Positions 1 to 6,210 of a stretch of 21,895 nt of DNA are shown here, one piece after another. Location: NCBI GenBank assembly GCA_938004375.1, contig CALKWH010000293.1, positions 1 to 21,895 on the forward strand, given 5' to 3'. Position numbers and translations under genes: made by a program. The notes under the pieces were generated by a model, which saw only the letters and a list, made by a program, of their open reading frames with translations, was not told the DNA's origin and did not search any database. Position 1 is the first letter of the stretch. Every line of letters begins with the position of its first letter. This DNA is from an uncultured Pseudomonadota bacterium (GTDB taxonomy: Bacteria > Myxococcota_A > Polyangia > HGW-17).

Positions 1-51
1 TCGCCGGGTTTTTTTTACCCAAAAAAGGACAAAATGCAAACAACCAACCAG

Positions 52-147
52 CCGGCGAACGGGCACGTTCGCCAACTGCGCGGTCTTCCGGTGAACGGGG
101 ACGTTCGCCAACTGCGCGGTCTTCCGGTGAACGGGGACGTTCGCCAG
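52..147. repeat. 36-bp tandem repeat with hairpin-forming units
   Basis: A 36-bp unit starting ACGTTCGCCAACTGCG is repeated head to tail at 65-100 and 101-136, with a partial third copy from 137 to about 147 and a diverged partial copy before 65. Each junction is an inverted repeat. At 54-73 it is perfect: GGCGAACG, loop GGCA, CGTTCGCC. The later copies have GGTGAACG in the left arm, which costs one G-T wobble. The copies are contiguous with no spacers, so this is not a CRISPR array. It lies beyond the 3' end of the minus-strand gene ending at 179, so it could act as a transcript-end structure or be a dispersed intergenic repeat. An open frame on the plus strand reads through it, but I do not regard that as a gene. 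Confidence 0.85.
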
Positions 148-178
148 TCCACTCTGTCCACTAATCCACTACACGCCG

Positions 179-664
179 TCACTCCGTCGTCACCGGCAAC
201 TCACGAACCAGCAGGGCCTCCTCCGAACCCAGGAGGACCCGTCGGGCCCCTTCTCCCACGACCAGCTCTCCAGCCACCAGCTCCACCCAGCCGCCGCCGA
301 TCAGCAAGGTCACTCGATTGAGCCTCTGCTGCCCATCGAAGAAGCAACGGACTCGTTCGACCGGTCCGGTCGGTAGGGAGAGTGCGGTGACGGGCGGCGA
401 CGTCTTGTCGGGATCATCGACCGAAGGCGTCGACACGCTCAGCCCGAAGCCGTGTTCTGAGCCTGCGGACACCCGCAGTGTCGGTGTACCGGCCACCACG
501 AGCTCCAGGCACAGCAGCTCCCGGGCCGGCGCACCGGGGTCCAGCAGCGGATACCCGTCGGGTCCCCGCTTGCGCAGGGTCAGTTCAAAGCCTCTCCACG
601 CGGTGATCTCCCGGCGTTCGAGTTCCTGAAAGCGCCGGGTGTTCTCCATCACCCAATCTTTCAT
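179..664 (-). CDS. protein of unknown function, third gene of the radical SAM/ATP-grasp operon
   Basis: Predicted 161-aa soluble protein of unknown function. I see no signal peptide, membrane helix or known motif. The N-terminus (MKDWVMENTRRFQELER) looks helical. The rest is rich in short hydrophobic strands (LLCLELVVAG, RVTLLIGGGWVELVAGELVV) and is probably a beta-rich fold. Two cysteines are visible, at LLCLE and VRCFF. The start at 664 is preceded by GAGGG with a 6-base gap. An in-frame ATG at 709, with GGAG five bases upstream, is a credible alternative that adds 15 residues. The frame is open upstream into the radical SAM gene, but that part has no coding character. It lies 109 bases after the radical SAM gene on the same strand, so it is probably functionally linked, perhaps as a substrate, recognition or immunity-type partner. 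That role is only a guess. Confidence 0.65.
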   Translation of the reverse strand: MKDWVMENTRRFQELERREITAWRGFELTLRKRGPDGYPLLDPGAPARELLCLELVVAGTPTLRVSAGSEHGFGLSVSTPSVDDPDKTSPPVTALSLPTGPVERVRCFFDGQQRLNRVTLLIGGGWVELVAGELVVGEGARRVLLGSEEALLVRELPVTTE

Positions 665-680
665 GGTCATCCCTCGCGTA

Positions 681-698
681 GGTCGCCAGCCGGCGACC
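681..698. other. perfect inverted repeat in the leader of the 179-664 gene
   Basis: GGTCGCC at 681-687 and GGCGACC at 692-698 are perfect complements separated by four bases (AGCC). The dyad ends 17 bases upstream of the preferred start at 664, or lies inside the coding region if translation starts at 709. It could be an mRNA hairpin that modulates translation, or an operator. An AT-rich stretch (about 738-752, AAAAATTATTTTTTA on the plus strand) lies between it and the end of the radical SAM gene, and may mark a weak terminator or promoter. Confidence 0.5.
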
Positions 699-773
699 GT
701 CCCTCCCATTGTTACTCCGATTGAATCGCAACCGCAGTAAAAATTATTTTTTAGGCCGTCAGGAACGACGCCG

Positions 774-1910
774 TCACTCCAGATCGTACTCTCCGAGCAG
801 AGGGAAGCGGCGCAGGTCGATTTGATAATGCTTGGCCAGAAAGGCGGGATCCCGCTCGCGCCAGAGGGTCTCCCCGAGGGCGTCAGCCAAGGGAAGGAGC
901 AGGCGTTCGTGCTCGCAGACCAGGGGGTGCACCTGGTCGATCTCACCCGTGGAGGTGAAGTTGTTGCAGCCGCAGTAATGAATGCAGCGTCCCACGTAGG
1001 CGCAGGAGGCGCAGGTGGGCTTGGGCGCCAGGTTCCTGCGTGACAGTTCCTGTCGCGCGCCGGTGAAGCCGGTGGAGACGTGACCGATGACGTAGTCCCG
1101 CGTCCGCGGGTCGTCCGAGACGAAGCGCACGCAGGGATAGAGCGTGCCGTCGGGGGCGACGGAGACCTTGGAGATCCCGAAGTCGCAGGGGGGGGCCGCG
1201 TTGAAGTCCCCCTTCACGCGCGTCTTGATCTTGTCGTCGAGGAGGTTCAGGTAGAAGTGCTCCCCCTCCCGCGTGTGGCGCAGGTACCAGTCGCACAGGA
1301 GTCGGTATTGGGCCCCCAGCGTCTCGAAGCGCTCTTCGTCCCAGGCGGGATCTGCGAAGTCGAGCTGGTGGGCGACGAAGCGGATGCCCTGAGCCCACAT
1401 CCAGTCCATGGACGCAGCGAGGAAGGGAACGGACGCCGGCGTGATCACCGAGGTGAACACGGTGTGCGGGCAGAGGCGCAGGAGCTCGGGCAAGAGCGCC
1501 GCCAAGGCATCGAAGCTGCCGCGCCCGTCCGGGAACACGCGCTGGGCGTCGTGGGCCGCGCGGTCGCCGTCGCAGGAGACCGCGAAGAAGATCTGGTGGT
1601 CGGCGCAGAACCGCAGGATCTCGGGCGTGAAGAGCAGGCCGTTGGTGGACATGCGGAAGGCGACACGCTGGCCCCGCCCGGCGCCCAGCCGCTCGGCGGC
1701 GGCCACGATCTCCCGGATCAGCGGGAAATGCAACAGCGGCTCGCCGCCGAAGAAGGAGACGCAGAAGCTCTCGCGGCCCTCGGAACTGACCAAATCGACG
1801 GCCGCCAGCGCGGTTTCGAGGGTCATGGTGGTGCCGTGCTCGTGCTTCGCGGCGTAGCAGTAGCGGCACCGCAGGTTGCAGGCCGATGAGAGGTGGAGGA
1901 TGGCCTTCAT
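774..1910 (-). CDS. radical SAM/SPASM-domain enzyme (peptide maturase-like)
   Basis: 378-aa radical SAM protein. The S-adenosylmethionine cluster motif CxxxCxxC is C11, C15, C18 (CNLRCRYCY), followed by the SAM-contacting FFGGEP at 53-58. The C-terminal part has a full SPASM-type cysteine set for two auxiliary iron-sulfur clusters: C242, C260, then C300-x2-C303-x5-C309-x3-C313, and C332, with an extra C315 in the HYCGCNN segment. SPASM enzymes typically modify ribosomal peptides or proteins (PqqE, anSME and thioether or carbon-link maturases), so a cytosolic peptide or protein substrate is likely. The start codon lies one base after the stop of the ATP-grasp gene and has no strong Shine-Dalgarno of its own, which suggests translational coupling. 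I cannot assign a named SPASM subfamily. A sulfatase maturase is possible, but no sulfatase gene is nearby. Confidence 0.93.
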   Translation of the reverse strand: MKAILHLSSACNLRCRYCYAAKHEHGTTMTLETALAAVDLVSSEGRESFCVSFFGGEPLLHFPLIREIVAAAERLGAGRGQRVAFRMSTNGLLFTPEILRFCADHQIFFAVSCDGDRAAHDAQRVFPDGRGSFDALAALLPELLRLCPHTVFTSVITPASVPFLAASMDWMWAQGIRFVAHQLDFADPAWDEERFETLGAQYRLLCDWYLRHTREGEHFYLNLLDDKIKTRVKGDFNAAPPCDFGISKVSVAPDGTLYPCVRFVSDDPRTRDYVIGHVSTGFTGARQELSRRNLAPKPTCASCAYVGRCIHYCGCNNFTSTGEIDQVHPLVCEHERLLLPLADALGETLWRERDPAFLAKHYQIDLRRFPLLGEYDLE

Positions 1911-1911
1911 G

Positions 1912-2892
1912 TTACCGGGACTTCACTCTTCGAGCGGCGCTCTCCACGATGCGGGCGATCAGATCGTGGTAGGAGACACCGACCTGGGTGCAGATGATGG
2001 GGAGGTCCGAGTGTTCCGGGTGCAGACCCGCCAACGGGTTCACCTCGAGGTAGTTGGGTACGCCGTCCGCGTCACAGCGAAAGTCCATGCGGCCCGCGTC
2101 GCGGCAGCCGTAGGCGCGCCAGATGCCCAGCGCATATTCGGCGCACCGGCGGGCCGGCTCGTCCTCGGCTAGCCGGTAGATCACCAACTCCTCGCAGTTC
2201 TCCTTGTTCACGTACGAGTACGCGTGAGCCTCGGCGTCGTGGCGCAGGATGACCTCCATCACGCCCACGACCTCGGCTGCGTCTCCGGTCCCTACGATGC
2301 CCACGGTGAACTCGCGGCCGGGGAGATAGGTCTCCACCAGGGCGGGCTGGCGGTACTTCGCGATGAGCTCCTCGCAGCACCGCCGCAAGTCCTCGGGCCG
2401 GTCCACGCGGGAGAGCGCGTGCACGCCCTTGCCGGTCCCCTCGGCCACGGGTTTCACGAACAGCGGATAGGGCAGGCGGACCTTCTCCACGTCGGCGGAC
2501 GACTCGACGACGACGAAGTCCGGTGTGGGGTAGCCCGCGTGTAGCACGACCTGTTTGGCGAAGCCCTTGTGCAGCGTCAGCGCGTTGATCAGGCTGTCCG
2601 AGAACGTGCAGGGGATGTCGTAGGCTTCGAGCAGGGCGGGGACCTGGGCCTCGCGGCCGAACCCGGACAGCCCTTCGCAGATGTTGAACACGAGGTCCCA
2701 CGAGTCGCCCCTGGCCAGCCGGTCCACGAGGGCGCGCACGTGTCCGATGCGGTCGACCTCGTGTCCGAGGGAAGAGAGCACGCCGGCGATGGCGAGGATG
2801 GTTTCCTCGCGGTCGAACTCGGCCGTCTGGTCTTCGGTGTAACCCATATTCAGGTAGTCGTTTCTCAGGTCATACGTCATTCCGATACGCAT
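1912..2892 (-). CDS. ATP-grasp ligase, D-Ala-D-Ala ligase-like
   Basis: 326-aa ATP-grasp carboxylate-amine ligase of the D-Ala-D-Ala ligase superfamily. Visible motifs are VFNICEG (68-74), the strand-loop VKP...EGTGKGV (146-157) for ATP phosphate contact, PGREFTVG (191-198), GRMDFRCD with a probable metal ligand D270, and EVNPLAGLHPEHSDLP (283-298) with metal ligands E283 and N285. The N-terminus lacks the GGxSxE/H signature of cell-wall Ddl enzymes, so the substrate is probably not D-alanine. Tight linkage to a radical SAM/SPASM enzyme suggests ligation of an amino acid or a modified peptide. The start at 2892 has GAGG about seven bases upstream, and it is the first gene of the minus-strand operon. 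Motif assignment is secure; substrate is unknown. Confidence 0.9.
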   Translation of the reverse strand: MRIGMTYDLRNDYLNMGYTEDQTAEFDREETILAIAGVLSSLGHEVDRIGHVRALVDRLARGDSWDLVFNICEGLSGFGREAQVPALLEAYDIPCTFSDSLINALTLHKGFAKQVVLHAGYPTPDFVVVESSADVEKVRLPYPLFVKPVAEGTGKGVHALSRVDRPEDLRRCCEELIAKYRQPALVETYLPGREFTVGIVGTGDAAEVVGVMEVILRHDAEAHAYSYVNKENCEELVIYRLAEDEPARRCAEYALGIWRAYGCRDAGRMDFRCDADGVPNYLEVNPLAGLHPEHSDLPIICTQVGVSYHDLIARIVESAARRVKSR

Positions 2893-3108
2893 GGAAGTCC
2901 CTCGGCCGTTCTTGGAATTGAGATTAGGGTAGGAGCAGCGGCGACATTACCGTGGCAGTTCTCGGAGGGGAAGTGTAGGGCAACGCCGGAACTTTGCAAG
3001 GGGGGAAATGCGGCCCTCCACGCTTTTTTCCGGGCGCGTTGAGAGCCGGGTTTTTTTCTTGCCATCCAATGGGTTTTTCATCATGAATGGGTGCGGAAGA
3101 GGGAACCC
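2893..3108. promoter_or_regulatory. divergent intergenic region between the ATP-grasp operon and the tatD gene
   Basis: 216 bases separate two divergent genes and should hold promoters for both. For the minus strand a possible promoter is TTGCAA (2994-2999), 16-base spacer, TACACT (read as AGTGTA at 2972-2977 on the plus strand). Each hexamer matches consensus at four of six positions. For the plus strand, TTGCCA at 3059-3064 resembles a -35, but I see no convincing -10. Poly-T runs at about 3024-3029 and 3051-3057 are present. A short open frame on the minus strand spans most of this region but has no ribosome site and overlaps the ATP-grasp start. Confidence 0.35.
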
Positions 3109-3876
3109 ATGATCGATTCTCACTGTCATCTGTTCGATGCCCCCCTGGCAGAGGATCCGGAGGGGGTCCTCGCCGAGGCGCGCGAGGCCGGCTGCACCGG
3201 CATCCTGGTGGTGGCCACCTGGGCCTCGGCCTGGGAGGAGATCGCGGCGAGCCGGCCACGCGTGCGCGCGGTCCTGCCCGACTCGCGGGTCGCCGCCGGG
3301 CTGCATCCCTGGTACGTGCACGAGGCGCCCGGGGACTGGGAGACCCGGCTCACGGGCCTTTTGCCCCTCCTCGACGCGGTGGGTGAGATCGGCCTGGACC
3401 GCGGTGAGCGCGCGCCCGCGATCGAGCTGCAGGAGCCCGTCTTCGTACGCCAGCTCCAGCTCGCTGCCGAAGCGGGTCTGCCCGTGCTGATCCACGTCGT
3501 CCGGGCCCATGAGCTCGTGCTGCACCACCTGAACCAGGTGCGGCCGCGACCGCGGGGGATCATCCATGCCTTCTCCGGGTCACCTGAGGACGCCCGGGCT
3601 TACGCCGAGCGCGGCTTCCTGCTGGGCATCGGCGGCGGCCTCACGCGGGAGAACGCCCACCGCCTGCGGCGGGTGGTCTCGAAGATCCCCCTCGAGAGCC
3701 TCGTGCTCGAGACCGACAGCCCCTACCTGGGCACCGAGACCGTATCCGCGGGCGCCTCCCGTCCCGCCCACGTGGCGCAGGTGGCGGGCAAGCTCGCCGA
3801 GGTGCTCGGGCGTCCCCTGGACGAGATCGTCGCGGTCACCTCCGCCAACCTCCGTGGACTCTGGGAGCGCGCATGA
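3109..3876 (+). CDS. tatD: TatD-family metal-dependent hydrolase/DNase
   Basis: 255-aa TatD-type amidohydrolase-fold metal-dependent nuclease, cytosolic. The expected metal and active-site positions are visible: H5 and H7 in MIDSHCHLFD, E93 in GEIGLD, H129 in VLIHVV, H153 in IHAFSG and D203 in ETDSPYL. Length is normal for the family. I chose the ATG at 3109 because GAGG sits six bases upstream and the protein then begins with the DSHCH motif. A GTG at 3091 would add six residues and contains that ribosome site. It overlaps the next gene by four bases (ATGA), so the two are translated together. TatD proteins are implicated in DNA repair and degradation; the link to a glycosyltransferase looks like shared transcription rather than a shared pathway. 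Confidence 0.93.
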   Translation: MIDSHCHLFDAPLAEDPEGVLAEAREAGCTGILVVATWASAWEEIAASRPRVRAVLPDSRVAAGLHPWYVHEAPGDWETRLTGLLPLLDAVGEIGLDRGERAPAIELQEPVFVRQLQLAAEAGLPVLIHVVRAHELVLHHLNQVRPRPRGIIHAFSGSPEDARAYAERGFLLGIGGGLTRENAHRLRRVVSKIPLESLVLETDSPYLGTETVSAGASRPAHVAQVAGKLAEVLGRPLDEIVAVTSANLRGLWERA

Positions 3877-5969
3877 TCCGGCACCGTCCTCGTCTTCAGG
3901 CGGCGCTCGTGTTCCTGGTCATCCTGGCGGGGAACCTGCCCATGCTCGGCGCCTACGGGCTGTTCGACCCCTGGGAGACGCACTACGCCGAGGTGGCCCG
4001 CACCATGCTGCAGCGGGAGGATCCCGTGTCCACCTACTGGCAGGACGACGGCTTCTACTCCAAGCCGCCGCTCCTCTTCTGGCTGCAGGCGACCGGCTTC
4101 CTGACCGCAGGGCTCAACCGGCGCGGGGCGCCCGCGGACGAGATGACCGTCGACGCCCGCCCCGAGTGGGCGGCGCGGCTCCCGGTGGTGCTGCTCGCGT
4201 CCCTGGCGGCCCTGGCCATCTTCCTGTTCCTGCGCAGGCACTTCGATCCCCTCACGGGGTTGTTCGGGGCGGTCTCGGTGGCCTTCTTGCCCCACTTCGC
4301 CCTCGTGGCGCGCCAGAGCATCACCGACATGCCCTTTCTCGCCCTCATGACCTTGGGGATGCTCATGTTCCTCCACGGCTTCCTGTGCGAGGAGGGTCCT
4401 CCCAAGCGGATTTGGACCTTGGGGCGCGGCCCGCGCGCGCTCCGGGTGACCCTCGGCCACGCTTTCGGCCTGCTGTTCCTCCTGCTGGTGGTGCCGCAGG
4501 TGATCATGTTCGCCTCGCGGGTCCCCGCCTCGTTCGCCTGGCGCGGGCGTCCGGTGATCGTGTCGGGGTGGCTGGTGTTCCTCCCCTACCTCGTCCTGCT
4601 CGCCGATGTCCTCATCGGGCTCGCCCGCCAGCGCTTCACCCACGGGCAGGTGTGGATCCTCGGAGGCTTCGCGATGTGCGGGCTGGCGATCCTGGCCAAG
4701 GGCTTCGGCGCGCTGTTCATCCCGGGGATGGTGTTCCTGCTCTACTTCGTGCTCACTGGAGAGTGGGACCGGTTGCGCCGTTTCCCGCTGATTTCCTCCC
4801 TCTGGCTGGTCGTCGCCGTCTCTTTTCCCTGGCACCACGCCATGATCATCCGCCACGGGGACGCCTTCTTCCAGGAGTACATCGTGCACCACCACTTCAA
4901 GCGGGCGGCCGAGGGCGTGCACGGGGAGCGGGGCACCTTCGCCTACTACTGGAACCAGCTGCTGTTCGGGCTGTTCCACCTGTGGCCACTGTTGCCGTCG
5001 GCCTTCATGCGCGGCCTGCGCCGGCTGCGCTTCGAGCGCCCCGCCGATGACCGGGATCGGCTCCAGTTGCTGCTGTTCCTTTGGCTCGCGGTCTCGTTTT
5101 TCCTGTTCTCGTTCATGCTCACCAAGTTCCACCACTACATCCTGCCGGTCACGGTGCCCGCCGGCCTATGGGTCGCCGTCTCCCTGCGGGACTTCTGGAT
5201 GCAGCCCCAGAAGGCGCCCGGCTGGTCGGGGTTGCGCCTCTCCGGTGCGCTGCTGGCCGGGCTGCTCTTCTTCCTGCTGGTGGTGCGGGAGGCGGGGCTG
5301 GATCCCGCCCACTTCGTCAACCTATTCATCTACAAATACGAGCGGCTGTTCCCCTACGAGGCCTGGATGAACTGGACCATCTGGGGGTTGGGCGCGGTCA
5401 TCGCCGCCGCGGCCGCCGTCCTGGTGTTCCTCCGCAGCCGATGGTCCGTCGGGCTCTACCTGCTGGCCGGCTGCGCCTTCACCCTGCACCTGCTGGTCTT
5501 CTACATGCCGGCGGTGGGTCCCCACTGGAGCCAGAAGCAGCTGCACGCGATCTACTATCAGTGCCGTCGGGATCCCGGCGAGCGCCTCATCGCCTGGCAA
5601 CTCAACTGGCGCGGCGAGAACTTTTACTCCAAGAACCAGGTCGTCCCTCTCATGGAGACGAACAATAAGGAATTTTTGGAGTACCTGCGGCGGTACCGTG
5701 CGCGCAGTCGCGAGGACGTCTCCGCGCGCTTCATCGTGCTCGAGGCCGGTCGCTTCAACCGCCTCGTGGGCGTGATGGACCGGGAACTGTACACCCAGCA
5801 TCCCGAAATCTACGGGAACCGGCGCGGCGCGGAACTCGTGACCATCCTCGGCCCCGGCTGCGCTCCGGTGCCCGCCGAGTTCGTCAAGCACCCGGTGCAG
5901 TCCAACTACCAGGTCCTCTCGGTCCCGTATCCCCACAACAAGTTCATCCTGGTGCGTCTGACGCTGTAG
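3873..5969 (+). CDS. GT39/ArnT-like membrane glycosyltransferase
   Basis: 698-aa polytopic membrane protein of the GT-C glycosyltransferase superfamily (PMT/ArnT group). These enzymes transfer a sugar from a polyprenyl-phosphate donor to protein or lipid on the outer face of the inner membrane. After the first hydrophobic helix comes the family's acidic first-loop motif DPWETHYAEVARTM (32-45), with D32 and E35 as candidate catalytic residues. YSKPPLLFWLQ (62-72) corresponds to the conserved lysine-proline segment. Many hydrophobic helices follow, roughly between residues 75 and 540, and the last 140 residues or so are soluble and probably periplasmic. The start overlaps the tatD stop (ATGA). 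The acceptor is unknown; the secreted repeat proteins next door and lipid A are both only possibilities. Confidence 0.88.
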   Translation: MIRHRPRLQAALVFLVILAGNLPMLGAYGLFDPWETHYAEVARTMLQREDPVSTYWQDDGFYSKPPLLFWLQATGFLTAGLNRRGAPADEMTVDARPEWAARLPVVLLASLAALAIFLFLRRHFDPLTGLFGAVSVAFLPHFALVARQSITDMPFLALMTLGMLMFLHGFLCEEGPPKRIWTLGRGPRALRVTLGHAFGLLFLLLVVPQVIMFASRVPASFAWRGRPVIVSGWLVFLPYLVLLADVLIGLARQRFTHGQVWILGGFAMCGLAILAKGFGALFIPGMVFLLYFVLTGEWDRLRRFPLISSLWLVVAVSFPWHHAMIIRHGDAFFQEYIVHHHFKRAAEGVHGERGTFAYYWNQLLFGLFHLWPLLPSAFMRGLRRLRFERPADDRDRLQLLLFLWLAVSFFLFSFMLTKFHHYILPVTVPAGLWVAVSLRDFWMQPQKAPGWSGLRLSGALLAGLLFFLLVVREAGLDPAHFVNLFIYKYERLFPYEAWMNWTIWGLGAVIAAAAAVLVFLRSRWSVGLYLLAGCAFTLHLLVFYMPAVGPHWSQKQLHAIYYQCRRDPGERLIAWQLNWRGENFYSKNQVVPLMETNNKEFLEYLRRYRARSREDVSARFIVLEAGRFNRLVGVMDRELYTQHPEIYGNRRGAELVTILGPGCAPVPAEFVKHPVQSNYQVLSVPYPHNKFILVRLTL

Positions 5970-6096
5970 GTCGGATGGACCCGAGGTACACCCGAAAAGG
6001 GCGTCCCTGGGTCGCCGGTCAAGTTCGATGATACCGTCAGAAATCCCTTCAGGGCGCGGATCAAGAGCTTGGGCTATTTCTTTCTTTTGATGTTTT

Positions 6097-6135
6097 CCCA
6101 GGGTGGCGACCGGAAGACCGGTCGCTTACCCTGGG
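6097..6135. terminator. strong inverted repeat between convergent genes
   Basis: CCCAGGGT (6097-6104) pairs with ACCCTGGG (6128-6135), and GCGACCGG (6106-6113) pairs with CCGGTCGC (6118-6125). The loop is AAGA, with small bulges between the two 8-bp stems. It lies between the convergent ends of the glycosyltransferase gene (5969) and the MYXO-CTERM protein gene (6211), where a bidirectional terminator is expected. No U-tract follows it in either direction: the T-rich stretch (about 6078-6096) is on the 5' side for the plus transcript. It is therefore not a canonical intrinsic terminator and may instead stabilise RNA ends. A second small hairpin (ACCCGC/GCGGGT) lies at 6148-6162. The rest of 5970-6210 shows nothing. 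Confidence 0.5.
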
Positions 6136-6210
6136 CTGGTCTGTGCAACCCGCGTTGCGGGTAACTGGAACTGGAAATGGACCGGGGATCATCGAACCTG
6201 ACCACGGCTG

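Noticed and set aside
65..147. 36-bp repeats considered as a CRISPR array
   Set aside because: The copies are directly adjacent with no spacers, and there are no cas genes.
34..321. Plus-strand open frame of 95 codons over the tandem repeat
   Set aside because: It is largely translated repeat plus the antisense of the 179-664 gene. The AAGGA lies only four bases before the ATG and the protein is low complexity.
1912..2892. Annotation of the ATP-grasp gene as cell-wall D-Ala-D-Ala ligase (ddl)
   Set aside because: The N-terminal GGxSxE/H signature is missing and the context is a radical SAM operon rather than mur or fts genes.
2877..3065. Minus-strand 62-codon frame before the ATP-grasp gene, considered as a peptide precursor
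   Set aside because: No ribosome site, overlaps the ATP-grasp start by 16 bases and covers the whole divergent promoter region. It remains the only short candidate upstream, so a conservation check is reasonable.
3723..5135. 470-codon antisense frame over the glycosyltransferase gene
   Set aside because: Rich in Glu/Gln/Pro/His without motifs, opposite a well-supported membrane protein.
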